Source: Xanthomonas sp. 3793
GTDB lineage: Bacteria; Pseudomonadota; Gammaproteobacteria; Xanthomonadales; Xanthomonadaceae
Assembly: GCF_024806835.1 (NCBI RefSeq)
Contig: NZ_JANTYU010000005.1
Location: forward strand, 118,028 to 182,027
Length of the DNA: 64,000 nt
Reading direction: 5' to 3'
The position numbers were made by a program, and so were the translations under genes. Position 1 is the stretch's first letter. Each line of letters begins with the position of its first letter. This document shows positions 56,534-64,000 of the stretch, one piece after another. Under the pieces are notes generated by a model that was not told the DNA's origin, did not search any database, and saw only the letters and a list, made by a program, of their open reading frames with translations.

Positions 56534-58093
56534 ATGCGGTTACGCACCTTGCTTGCGATGACACTGGCCTGTAGCACCGGATTGCCGGCACTCGCGCACG
56601 CCGCCGCAGCGCGCGACGTTCAGGTGGATCTTTCCACCGCCGGCGCACCGGTGGATCGTTTCGCCACGCTGTCGGTAGGCTCGGATTTTCCGGGCACGCT
56701 GATCCGCGCCGATACGCAGGCGCACCTGGTGCCTGCCGTGCAGGAATTGGGATTTCGCTATCTCCGCTTCCACGATGTCTTCCACGATGCGCTTGGCACC
56801 GTCAAGCAAGTGGACGGCAAACTGGTCTACGACTGGACCAAGCTGGATCAGCTCTACGACGCATTGCTGGCCAAGCGCATCCGCCCGTTTGTCGAGCTGG
56901 GCTTTACCCCAGCTGCGATGAAGACCTCCGAGCAAACGCTGTTCTACTGGAAGGGCAATACCTCGCATCCGGATCCGGCCAAATGGACCCAGTTGATCGA
57001 TGCGTATGTGCGGCACATCCGCGACCGCTACGGTGCCGATGAGGTGCGGCAGTGGTATTTCGAGGTGTGGAACGAGCCGAATCTGAAGGATTTCTGGGAA
57101 AACGCCGACCAGCAGGCCTATTTCGATCTGTATGCCAACACCGCACGCACGATCAAGGCGATCGACCCGCAGCTGCGCGTTGGCGGCCCATCGACGGCCG
57201 GTGCGGACTGGGTGCCGGAACTGCTGACTTTCGTTGCCAGGAACAAGTTGCCCATCGACTTCGTCACCACGCATACCTATGGCGTGGACGGCGGTTTTCT
57301 CGATGAAGACGGCAAGCAGGACGTCAAACTGTCCGCATCGCCGGATGCCATCGTCGGCGATGTGCGCCGCGTGCACGCGCAGATCCAGGCCTCGCCATTT
57401 CCGGATCTGCCGCTGTATTTCACCGAGTGGAGCAGCAGCTACACGCCGCGCGATTATGTCCACGACAGCTATGTCAATGCGCCCTATATCCTGACCAAGC
57501 TCAAGCAGGTGCAAGGCCTGGTGCAGGGCATGAGTTACTGGACCTATACCGATCTGTTCGAAGAACCTGGCCCGCCACCGACGCCGTTCCACGGCGGTTT
57601 CGGGCTGATGAATCGCGAAGGCATTCGCAAGCCGGCATGGTTTGCCTACAAGTATTTGAACGCGCTGCAAGGCCGCGAGATTCCGCTGGCCGATGCGCAT
57701 GCGCTGGCTGCGGTGGATGGCAAGCGCATCGCCGCGCTGGTGTGGGATTGGCAGCAGCCGGTGCAAGCGGTGAGCAATACCCCGTTCTATACCAAGCTGG
57801 TCGCCGCCACCGATAGCGCACCGTTGCGCATGCGCGTGACGCATGTGCCAGCGGGCACATACCAGCTGCAGGTGCGCAAGACCGGCTACCGGCGTAACGA
57901 CCCGCTGTCGCTGTACATCGACATGGGCCTGCCCAAGGCGTTGAACCAGAAACAGTTGAGCCAACTGCAGCAGGCAACGCGCGACACGCCCGAACAGAAC
58001 AAACGCATCCGTGTCGGCGCCGATGGCGTGGTGGAGGTCAGCGTGCCGATGCGTAGCAACGATGTCGTGCTGGTGACCTTGCAACCGCGCTGA
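56534..58093 (+). CDS. xynB: Secreted GH39 beta-xylosidase
   Basis: 519 residues with a signal peptide (MRLRTLLAMTLACSTGLPALAHA). The GH39 TIM barrel has acid/base Glu181 in FEVWNEPN and nucleophile Glu298 in YFTEWSSS; LRFHDVFHDA and FVTTHTYG are also family blocks. It releases xylose from xylan-derived oligosaccharides, in keeping with plant-associated bacteria. Start at 56534 is given by AGGAG and the signal peptide; the frame at 56501 adds 11 residues. Single gene. Confidence 0.92.
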   Translation: MRLRTLLAMTLACSTGLPALAHAAAARDVQVDLSTAGAPVDRFATLSVGSDFPGTLIRADTQAHLVPAVQELGFRYLRFHDVFHDALGTVKQVDGKLVYDWTKLDQLYDALLAKRIRPFVELGFTPAAMKTSEQTLFYWKGNTSHPDPAKWTQLIDAYVRHIRDRYGADEVRQWYFEVWNEPNLKDFWENADQQAYFDLYANTARTIKAIDPQLRVGGPSTAGADWVPELLTFVARNKLPIDFVTTHTYGVDGGFLDEDGKQDVKLSASPDAIVGDVRRVHAQIQASPFPDLPLYFTEWSSSYTPRDYVHDSYVNAPYILTKLKQVQGLVQGMSYWTYTDLFEEPGPPPTPFHGGFGLMNREGIRKPAWFAYKYLNALQGREIPLADAHALAAVDGKRIAALVWDWQQPVQAVSNTPFYTKLVAATDSAPLRMRVTHVPAGTYQLQVRKTGYRRNDPLSLYIDMGLPKALNQKQLSQLQQATRDTPEQNKRIRVGADGVVEVSVPMRSNDVVLVTLQPR

Positions 58094-58126
58094 GCGATGC
58101 GCAATCGAGGCTGCAGCCACGCCATC

Positions 58127-58155
58127 GCTGTGGCTGTGGCTGTGGCTGTGGCTGG
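58127..58155. repeat. Short (GCTGTG)n tandem repeat
   Basis: Four perfect GCTGTG units and a trailing GCTG(G) lie in the gap between xynB and dmeR. Small, but a likely slippage site. Confidence 0.7.
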
Positions 58156-58218
58156 CAGCGCAGCGATGGACGCTGGTGCGCAGGCAATCGGTGGCGCGCC
58201 ATCACGCCAGCGGCGAGG

Positions 58219-58491
58219 TCACTTCAGATAGGTCTTGAGGATGGCGGCGACATCGTCGACCGCCAGCTCCCTGTCGCCCAGCCCGTCCGGCGCGGCCACG
58301 TGATGCCGCAGGTGCTCGCTGAGCAGCTCGACCATCAGCCCTTGTGCCGCGCCACGGAAAGCGGCGACCTGGGTCAACAGCGCGGTGCAGTCCACGTCTT
58401 GCGCCAAGGCTTTCTCCAGCCCTTCCACCTGGCCGCGGATCCTGCGCACGCGCGCCAGCAGCTTGGATTTGTCGTGGTTCAGATGTGACAT
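58219..58491 (-). CDS. dmeR: RcnR/DmeR-type metal-sensing repressor
   Basis: 90-residue all-helical CsoR-family repressor. With the start at 58491, the metal ligands His3, Cys35, His60 and His64 line up exactly with those of the nickel/cobalt sensor RcnR (MSHLNHDKSK ... DVDCTALL ... SEHLRHHV), which fixes this start over the ATG at 58506. It is divergent from the cation-diffusion facilitator gene, with a double G-tract operator between. By known biology it releases DNA upon binding Ni or Co. Confidence 0.93.
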   Translation of the reverse strand: MSHLNHDKSKLLARVRRIRGQVEGLEKALAQDVDCTALLTQVAAFRGAAQGLMVELLSEHLRHHVAAPDGLGDRELAVDDVAAILKTYLK

Positions 58492-58496
58492 CGCGC

Positions 58497-58536
58497 TATA
58501 CCCCATGGGGGTATATCAGATACCCTATGGGGGTAT
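58497..58536. promoter_or_regulatory. Double G-tract operator for DmeR
   Basis: TATACCCCATGGGGGTATA (58497-58515) and ATACCCTATGGGGGTAT (58520-58536) are two inverted A/T-flanked G-tract sites in the 65-bp divergent region, the kind of operator bound by RcnR/FrmR/DmeR tetramers. They should switch both dmeR and dmeF. Confidence 0.85.
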
Positions 58537-58556
58537 CGTAGCCAGAGCTCCCACCG

Positions 58557-59552
58557 ATGTCGACCACGCACACCGCGCCCCACTGCGCGCAGTCGCACCG
58601 CTTTGCCGGCACCAACCCGTTGGCAGAGCGCAGCACCCGCAAGGCGGTGATCCTGACCGTGGCCATGATGGTGGTGGAAATCGTCGGCGGCTGGACGCTC
58701 AACTCCATGGCCCTGCTCGCCGATGGCTGGCATATGAGCTCGCACGCGCTTGCGCTGGGACTGGCGTTGTTCGCCTACCGTTTCGCGCGGCGCCATGCCG
58801 GCGACGTGCGCTTTACTTTCGGCACCTGGAAGGTCGAGGTGCTGGGGGGCTATACCAGCGCGATGCTGCTGCTGGGCGTCGCCGGCCTGATGGCGTTCCA
58901 GTCGGTGGAACGGCTGTTTTCGCCCAAGCCCATTCACTATCAGGAAGCGACGGTCATCGCGGTCGTCGGCCTGCTGGTGAATCTGATCTGTGCGTGGTGG
59001 TTGCGCGACTCGCATGGGCATCATCACGGTCACGACCATGGTCATGGTCATGGTCATGGTCATGGTCATGGTCATGGTGAGCATGATCATGCCCACCACC
59101 ACGGTCACGCCGATCTCAATCTGCGCGCGGCGTATCTGCACGTGGTGGCCGATGCCGCCACCTCGGTGCTGGCGATCGTGGCCTTGGTCGCGGGCATGCA
59201 TTGGGGCGTGACGTGGCTGGACCCGATCATGGGCATCGTCGGTGCGGTACTGGTCACCGCGTGGGCGTGGGGGCTGCTGCGCAGCACCGGCGGCGTGCTG
59301 CTGGATGCGGAGATGGATGCGCCGGTAGTGGCGGAAGTGAGGCAGGTCATCGCCGAGCTCCCACATGCGATCGACATCGCCGACCTGCATGTCTGGCGGG
59401 TCGGAAGCGACCGCTACGCCTGCATCGTCAGCCTGGTGACTGCTGCCGACATCGACGCCGATACGGTGCGCAACGCCTTGCAGATCCACGAAGAACTGGT
59501 GCACATCACCGTCGAGCTGCAGCGCCCTGCGCTGCATGCAGCGCAGGCATAG
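58557..59552 (+). CDS. dmeF: Cation diffusion facilitator, Co/Ni efflux (DmeF type)
   Basis: 331 residues, inner-membrane H+/metal antiporter. Six helices: the second and fifth carry the metal-site residues (LLADGWHMSSHAL and YLHVVADAATSV). Between helices four and five lies a His-rich loop DSHGHHHGHDHGHGHG... with a 7-fold His-Gly repeat encoded by CATGGT units at 59037-59078. C-terminal cytoplasmic domain has ADLHVWRVG. The H-x3-D style and pairing with DmeR argue for cobalt/nickel. Starts 20 bp after the operator. Confidence 0.93.
   Translation: MSTTHTAPHCAQSHRFAGTNPLAERSTRKAVILTVAMMVVEIVGGWTLNSMALLADGWHMSSHALALGLALFAYRFARRHAGDVRFTFGTWKVEVLGGYTSAMLLLGVAGLMAFQSVERLFSPKPIHYQEATVIAVVGLLVNLICAWWLRDSHGHHHGHDHGHGHGHGHGHGHGEHDHAHHHGHADLNLRAAYLHVVADAATSVLAIVALVAGMHWGVTWLDPIMGIVGAVLVTAWAWGLLRSTGGVLLDAEMDAPVVAEVRQVIAELPHAIDIADLHVWRVGSDRYACIVSLVTAADIDADTVRNALQIHEELVHITVELQRPALHAAQA
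59037..59078 (+). repeat. CATGGT hexamer tandem repeat inside dmeF
   Basis: Seven perfect CATGGT copies encode a His-Gly run in the metal-binding loop. Copy number could change by slippage without frameshift, because the unit is a multiple of three. Confidence 0.9.
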
Positions 59553-59567
59553 CACCGCATGTTCGCA

Positions 59568-59590
59568 ACCGCATGCACGTTGCATGCGGT
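59568..59590. terminator. Perfect 10-bp hairpin between convergent dmeF and reductase genes
   Basis: ACCGCATGCA and TGCATGCGGT with a 3-base loop, in the 78-bp gap between convergent genes. No T-run follows; probably a shared transcription boundary. Confidence 0.6.
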
Positions 59591-59630
59591 GCAGTTGCCG
59601 AGGGTACCGCTGCGCCGAAGACCTGGGTGC

Positions 59631-60392
59631 TCAGGTTTTCGGCGGCGTCGGGCTGACGTATTTCTCGCGACGGATCTGCGCATTCGTCAGGCCGGCAGCC
59701 TTCAGCGTCTCGACGCAGGTATCCACCATGTCCGGGTTACCGCACAGGTAGGCGATATCGGTCTGCGCATCGGGCGCGAATTCGGGCAGATGCTGCTGCA
59801 CATAGCCATGCCGGACATCGGCATGCGGCGCGGCAGGCAGCTCGCGCGACAAGCACGGCACGTAGCGGAACTGCGGGTGCGCATCGGCAAACCCGCGGAA
59901 GTCGTCGCCGTACAACAGCTCGGCCGGCGTGCGTGCGCCCTGCAGCAGCAGCACCTGCACGCCGCGGGTGGCGATCGCCTCGGCCAGCAGCGGCAACATC
60001 GAGCGGTACGGGGTAACGCCGGTGCCGGTGGCGATCAGCACATAACGCTGGTTGGCATCGCCCGGTGGCAGGCAGAAACGCCCGTAGGGGCCGCTTGCCT
60101 GCACCTGGTCGCCAATCTGCAGGCCTTCGAACAGCGCGGTGGCCGAGCCGCCGGGCACGAAACTCACCGCGATATCCACCGCCTCGCCCGGCCCGAACGC
60201 GTGATCGTGGATGGTCGCCAGCGAATAGCTGCGCTTGGTCGGGGTGCCATCGGCGCCGTTGAAGTGGATCTGGATGAACTGCCCGGGCTGGAAATCCAGC
60301 GGCAGCCCGTCGTCACGCACGAACTGGCAGTGGGCCACGGTGGGCGCAATCATGCGCCGGTCGACAAGCTTGAGGGGGAATTGAACGGGCAC
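59631..60392 (-). CDS. fpr: Ferredoxin/flavodoxin-NADP(+) reductase
   Basis: About 253 residues: FAD domain (FQPGQFIQIHF; KRSYSLATI; ASGPYGRFCLP) and NADPH domain (LIATGTGVTPYRSML; AYLCGNPDMV; C-terminal REKYVSPTPPK). Exchanges electrons between NADPH and ferredoxin or flavodoxin. The frame opens at 60503; I choose the GTG at 60392 (V-P-V-Q-F) because the upstream residues are not domain-like, but the ribosome-binding site is weak. A TATAAT at 60441-60446 lies in the divergent region shared with the ABC gene. Symbol by analogy. Confidence 0.8.
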   Translation of the reverse strand: MPVQFPLKLVDRRMIAPTVAHCQFVRDDGLPLDFQPGQFIQIHFNGADGTPTKRSYSLATIHDHAFGPGEAVDIAVSFVPGGSATALFEGLQIGDQVQASGPYGRFCLPPGDANQRYVLIATGTGVTPYRSMLPLLAEAIATRGVQVLLLQGARTPAELLYGDDFRGFADAHPQFRYVPCLSRELPAAPHADVRHGYVQQHLPEFAPDAQTDIAYLCGNPDMVDTCVETLKAAGLTNAQIRREKYVSPTPPKT

Positions 60393-60440
60393 GAACGTAT
60401 TTGGGACAGTCTGTGATCGGGGCGAACCCCCACGGGCTTC

Positions 60441-60446
60441 TATAAT
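60441..60446 (+). promoter_or_regulatory. Possible -10 element of the YadG/YadH operon
   Basis: TATAAT at 60441-60446 is 48 bp before the TTG start at 60494 in an otherwise GC-rich gap. No clear -35 was seen at the usual distance. Confidence 0.4.
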
Positions 60447-60493
60447 AACGGGCTGCAACTCGCTGCGCCGGCACCCCGGCGCGAAGGACCATC

Positions 60494-61489
60494 TTGAATT
60501 CACCCTCTCCCAGTGCGCCCGCCCTGCGCGTGTGCGATCTGCGCAAGACCTACGACAACGGCACCCAGGCGCTCAAGGGCGTCTCGCTGGATGTGGCGCC
60601 GGGCGACTTCTTCGCCCTGCTCGGCCCCAATGGCGCGGGCAAATCCACCCTGATCGGCATCATCAGCTCGCTGGTGAACCTGTCCGGCGGACAGGTGGAG
60701 GTGTTCGGCACCGATCTGGTCGCCCATCGCAGCGAGGCGATGCGCCTGATCGGCCTGGTGCCGCAGGAGGTCAACTTCAACCTGTTCGAAAAACCCTTCG
60801 ACATCCTGGTGAACTACGCCGGTTTCTACGGCATGCCGCGTGCGGAAGCCGAGCGCCTGGCCGAAGCGGAGCTGCGCCGGGCGCATCTGTGGGAAAAGGC
60901 CCAGGTGATGAGCCGAACGCTGTCCGGCGGCATGAAGCGGCGGTTGATGATCGCCCGCGCCATGATGACCCAGCCGCGCCTGCTGATCCTGGACGAACCC
61001 ACCGCCGGCGTGGACATCGAGATCCGCCGCGACATGTGGCGCGTGCTCAAGGAGATCAACGCGTCGGGCACCACCATCATCCTGACCACGCATTACCTGG
61101 AAGAAGCCGAGCACCTGTGCCGCAACCTGGCCATCATCAACCACGGCCAGATCGTCACCCAGGGGCCGATGCGCGAACTGCTGGCCAAGCTCGACGTGGA
61201 AGGCTTCCTGTTCGATATCGACGGTGAGCTGCCGGCGCAGTTGCCGGCGATCGAAGGCACCACGCTCACCGCCATCGACGGCCACACGCTGGATCTGGAC
61301 ATGCCGCGCGCGATGGACCTCAACCGCGTGTTCGCCGCGCTGGGCGATGCCGGCATCCGGGTGCGCTCGATGCGCACCAAGAGCAACCGGCTGGAAGAAT
61401 TGTTCGTCCGCCTGACCGGGCCCGGCGAGACCCTCGCCACCCCGGCCCCTGCTGCAGCGGCGCCTATGCGCCCGGCAGGTCACCCATGA
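60494..61489 (+). CDS. yadG: ABC exporter ATPase, YadG type
   Basis: 331 residues. Walker A FALLGPNGAGKST (about 40-52), Q-loop LVPQEVNFN, signature TLSGGMKRRL, Walker B LLILDEPTAG, switch ILTTHYLEE. A C-terminal regulatory tail (after residue 240) ends in an Ala/Pro-rich stretch. TTG start at 60494 is preceded by AAGGA. Its stop overlaps the permease gene by 4 bp. In E. coli yadGH is an uncharacterised exporter; substrate unknown here too. Confidence 0.9.
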   Translation: MNSPSPSAPALRVCDLRKTYDNGTQALKGVSLDVAPGDFFALLGPNGAGKSTLIGIISSLVNLSGGQVEVFGTDLVAHRSEAMRLIGLVPQEVNFNLFEKPFDILVNYAGFYGMPRAEAERLAEAELRRAHLWEKAQVMSRTLSGGMKRRLMIARAMMTQPRLLILDEPTAGVDIEIRRDMWRVLKEINASGTTIILTTHYLEEAEHLCRNLAIINHGQIVTQGPMRELLAKLDVEGFLFDIDGELPAQLPAIEGTTLTAIDGHTLDLDMPRAMDLNRVFAALGDAGIRVRSMRTKSNRLEELFVRLTGPGETLATPAPAAAAPMRPAGHP

Positions 61490-62298
61490 GCCCTTCGGAG
61501 CCGTCGATGTCCGTCACGCCCGCCACATCCCGCCAACGCAACTGGATTGCGCTGGGCACCATCGTGCGCCGCGAAGTGCAGCGCATCCTGCGCATCTGGG
61601 GCCAGACCCTGGTACCGCCGGCCATCACCATGACGCTGTACTTTTTGATCTTCGGCGGGCTGATCGGCTCGCGCGTGGGCGACATGGGCGGCTATTCGTA
61701 CATGCAGTTCATCGTGCCGGGCCTGGTGATGATGAGCGTGATCCAGAACAGCTACGGCAACATCTCCTCCAGTTTCTTCGGCGCCAAGTTCGGCAGGCAT
61801 GTGGAAGAGCTGCTGGTCAGCCCGATGCCCAACTGGGTGATCCTGTGGGGCTACGTGTCCGGCGCGGTGCTGCGCGGGGTGATGGTGGGCGCGTTGGTGC
61901 TGATCATCGCGATGTTCTTCACCCCGGTGCGCATCCCGCATCCGCTGGTCACGCTGACCACCGTGCTGCTGGGCGCGACCATCTTCTCGCTGGCCGGCTT
62001 CGTCAACGCGGTCTACGCCAAGAAGTTCGACGACGTGGCAATCGTGCCGACCTTCATCCTGACCCCGCTGACCTACCTGGGCGGGGTGTTCTATTCGGTG
62101 AAGCTGCTGCCGCCGTGGGCCGAAGCGGCCACCCACGCCAACCCGATCTTCTACATGGTCAACGCGTTCCGCTACGGCCTGCTCGGCAGCTCCGACGTGC
62201 CGATCTGGGTGGCCTATGCGCTGATGCTGGGCTTTGTCGCGGTGCTCAGCGCACTGGCGCTGTGGCTGCTGCGCCGTGGCGTGGGTTTGCGGAGCTGA
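61486..62298 (+). CDS. yadH: ABC-2 permease, YadH type
   Basis: 270 residues with six membrane helices in the ABC-2 arrangement and the characteristic GLVMMSVIQNSYGNISSSFF segment. C-terminal short tail LLRRGVGLRS. ATGA overlap with yadG ties it to the ATPase. Together they make a simple exporter. Confidence 0.9.
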   Translation: MSPSEPSMSVTPATSRQRNWIALGTIVRREVQRILRIWGQTLVPPAITMTLYFLIFGGLIGSRVGDMGGYSYMQFIVPGLVMMSVIQNSYGNISSSFFGAKFGRHVEELLVSPMPNWVILWGYVSGAVLRGVMVGALVLIIAMFFTPVRIPHPLVTLTTVLLGATIFSLAGFVNAVYAKKFDDVAIVPTFILTPLTYLGGVFYSVKLLPPWAEAATHANPIFYMVNAFRYGLLGSSDVPIWVAYALMLGFVAVLSALALWLLRRGVGLRS

Positions 62299-62392
62299 GC
62301 GTGCAGTTCAGCGACGACATCGTGGAAGTTAGACCAAGGATGCGGCTGGCCGTTATCTCGGCTATGGGTTGAAGTGCTTCCCGTAAAAACAA

Positions 62393-62418
62393 AGGCTCCG
62401 GCGATTCCGCCAGAGCCT
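62393..62418. terminator. Hairpin downstream of yadH
   Basis: AGGCTC-C-GGCG and CGCC-A-GAGCCT pair with one mismatch around a 4-base loop, 94 bp past the stop. A-rich DNA precedes it; no T-run follows on the plus strand. Tentative. Confidence 0.4.
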
Positions 62419-62498
62419 GATGCCGACCGAGGATCCCCGATCCGGCTGAAATAACAGCTGACGTCTGCGCGTTCGAATTAAGTTGAAAGGAATTTTTC

Positions 62499-63437
62499 AT
62501 GCGTATCTTGATCCTGGGTGCCGGCGGTACCGGCGGCTATTTCGGCGGACGCCTGGCGCAGGCAGGTGTCGATGTCACCTTCCTGGTGCGCGATGCGCGG
62601 GCGGCGCAGCTGCAGGCCGATGACCTGCGCATCCGCAGTCCGTTGGGCGATGCGGATCTGCCGGTGGCAACCATCACCGCGCAGGATCTGCCGGCGCTGG
62701 TGGCGCAGCGTCCGTTCGATCTGGTGATCCTCAGCTGCAAGGCCTACGACCTGGACAGCGCGCTCGAGGCGATTGCACCGGCGGTCGGCAAGCACACGAC
62801 GGTGCTGCCGATCCTCAACGGCCTGCGCCATTACGCGGCACTGGACGAACGTTTCGGTGCGGCGCGGGTGTTGGGCGGGCTGTGCTTTATCAGCGCGACC
62901 AAGGGCGCGCACGGCGAGATCCTGCACCTGGGCAAGCCGGCGGCGATCACTTTCGGCGAGCGCGATGGCAATGCCGCATCGGCGCGCGTGCAGGCGATTG
63001 CTGCGCTGTGCGCGCAGGCAGGCATCGATCATGTGGCCAGCGCGCAGATCGCGCAGGAACAGTGGATCAAGTACAGCTTCCTCACCGCGCTGGCGGCGGC
63101 CACCTGCCTGATGCGTGCGCCGGTCGGGGCGATTGTGGCCACCGACGATGGACGTGCGCTGATCAATGGCCTGTACAACGAATGCCTGTGGGCCGCCGAC
63201 GCAGCCGGCCAGTCGATTCCGGAAGCCGCGCGCGCCAAGGCGTTGCAGACGCTGTTGCAGGTCGACTCGCCATTGAAGGCCTCGATGCTGCGCGACCTGG
63301 AAGCCGGCCAGGAGGTGGAAGCGGCGCAGATCGTCGGCGACATGTTGAAGCGGGTGCGCGAGACAGGGCGCAACGCGCCGCTGCTGATGGCGGCGAATGT
63401 GCATCTGCAGGCGTATCAGGTGTTGCGGCAGAGCTGA
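62499..63437 (+). CDS. panE: 2-dehydropantoate 2-reductase (ketopantoate reductase)
   Basis: 312 residues. NADPH-binding MRILILGAGGTGGYFGGRLA at the start; ILSCKAYD and the late QEQWIKYSF with the conserved Lys; GLYNECLWAADAAG and the SMLRDLEAGQEVEAAQI block that identify PanE. Reduces ketopantoate to pantoate for vitamin B5 and CoA. Preceded by GAAAGGAA. It follows yadH by 200 bp and is probably separate. Confidence 0.93.
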   Translation: MRILILGAGGTGGYFGGRLAQAGVDVTFLVRDARAAQLQADDLRIRSPLGDADLPVATITAQDLPALVAQRPFDLVILSCKAYDLDSALEAIAPAVGKHTTVLPILNGLRHYAALDERFGAARVLGGLCFISATKGAHGEILHLGKPAAITFGERDGNAASARVQAIAALCAQAGIDHVASAQIAQEQWIKYSFLTALAAATCLMRAPVGAIVATDDGRALINGLYNECLWAADAAGQSIPEAARAKALQTLLQVDSPLKASMLRDLEAGQEVEAAQIVGDMLKRVRETGRNAPLLMAANVHLQAYQVLRQS

Positions 63438-63483
63438 CACGTAGGGCGGGCGACCGTGCGCATGTTGCGCATGCATTGCCCCC

Positions 63484-63526
63484 ATCCGCCCTTCGGGCAC
63501 CTTCCCCCGCAGGCGGGAGAAGGAAG
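63484..63526. repeat. Dispersed intergenic palindrome after panE
   Basis: CATCCGCCCTTCGGGC followed by ACCTTCCCCCGCAGGCGGGAGAAGG: one more copy of the dispersed family, 47 bp after the panE stop. Confidence 0.7.
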
Positions 63527-63619
63527 GTAGTAGCGACCGCTGCGTGACCTGACGAGCGCTCCCAGGTGCTCCTGCGCCGCTTGGCACCAACAAATCCCTG
63601 CTCCCGCTGGCGCAGCTCC

Positions 63620-63997
63620 CTTCTCCCGCCAGCGGGAGAAGGTGGCGCAAGGCGCCGGATGAGGGCGCGCCGACTCGCCGCAGCCGTCACGCCGCCGCAG
63701 CGACCTCCTCGCAACCCCACCGCGTGCTCCCCGCAACTCCCTTCCCTTCTCCCGCTGGCGGGAGAAGGTGGCGCAAAGCGCCGGATGAGGGCGCGTCTGC
63801 TCGCCGCAGCCGTCACGCCGCCACAGCGACCTCCTCGCAACCCCACCGCCTGCTCCCCGCAGATCCCTTCCCTTCTCCCGCCAGCGGGAGAAGGTGGCGC
63901 AAGGCGCCGGATGAGGGCGCGTCTGCTCGCCGCAGCCGTCACGCCGCCACAGCGACCTCCTCGCAACCCCACCGCCTGCTCCCCGCAGATCCCTTCC
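63620..63997. repeat. Three 126-bp tandem repeats running to the window edge
   Basis: The unit starts CTTCTCCCGCCAGCGGGAGA at 63620, 63746 and 63872. Each contains GGTGGCGCAA-GGCGCCGGATGAGGGCGCG, CGCCGCAGCCGTCACGCCGCC and GACCTCCTCGCAACCCCACC, with a few base changes between copies. 126 is a multiple of three, so a frame on the minus strand stays open and looks like a repeat protein, but it carries no start signals. The gap 63438-64000 has no gene. The array may continue past 64000. Confidence 0.9.
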
Positions 63998-64000
63998 CTA

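Noticed and set aside
63163..63972. Repeat-protein-like minus-strand frame
   Set aside because: Arises because 126 bp is divisible by three and from panE antisense; no start signal or known domain.
63620..63997. CRISPR-like array
   Set aside because: The repeats are contiguous 126-bp units without distinct spacers; no cas genes present.

Overview
The window looks like a chromosomal segment of a Xanthomonas species or close relative (Xanthomonadaceae). The DNA is GC-rich. The gene set is typical of that group: a periplasmic catalase with an ankyrin partner, a large TonB-dependent receptor with SapC, cupin and tryptophan-halogenase-like neighbours, S9 peptidases, GH3 and GH39 glycosidases, and many CTTCTCCCG/CGGGAGAAG intergenic palindromes. 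Species assignment is inference. I saw no rRNA, tRNA or CRISPR array.

Layout. 1-8.9 kb: housekeeping and stress genes, namely partial dusA, a NIPSNAP-like protein, katB-ankB, a DinG-type helicase and an aroE operon. 8.9-21.7 kb: a WD40/TolB-like propeller, an iron-regulated PepSY/flavodoxin/reductase fusion with a Fur box, hemB, a DUF885 protein, a Coa1-like protein, a dipeptidyl peptidase IV, a repeat-rich intergenic stretch and a glutathione transferase. 22.2-29.8 kb: a same-strand cluster of TonB-dependent receptor, SapC-like protein, JmjC/cupin protein, tryptophan-halogenase-like flavoenzyme and a lipoprotein with a TonB C-terminal domain. 30.2-34.6 kb: a probable minus-strand operon (membrane protein, Xre regulator, TAP-like lipoprotein hydrolase, NatA/NatB ABC exporter) preceded by two matching operator-like dyads.

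35-56 kb appears accessory. It has a GH3 glucosidase, an HSL-type esterase with a divergent LysR, a second DUF885 lipoprotein, a decayed IS3-family element, an Rrf2 regulator with an F420-reductase-like oxidoreductase, and a seven-gene plus-strand catabolic set (GMC oxidoreductase, NTF2-like, SDR, aldehyde dehydrogenase, SDR, ACMSD-type amidohydrolase, luciferase-like monooxygenase) bounded by LysR genes. It ends with a DsbA-like / metallo-beta-lactamase-fold / NTF2-like trio driven from the LysR at 53 kb. The catabolic set is arranged as if to oxidise an alcohol to an aldehyde and acid and then decarboxylate or hydrolyse a ring; the substrate is unknown.

56.5-64 kb: a secreted GH39 xylosidase, a DmeR/DmeF-type metal-efflux pair with a G-tract operator, a ferredoxin-NADP reductase, a YadG/YadH ABC transporter, a ketopantoate reductase and a 126-bp tandem repeat running to the window edge.

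Regulatory structure readable from the sequence includes one Fur box, the RcnR/DmeR operator, dyads beside each LysR gene and the Rrf2 and Xre genes, and many intergenic hairpins. Start codons were moved from the longest reading frame wherever a ribosome-binding site, signal peptide or family alignment argued for it; several genes use GTG or TTG.
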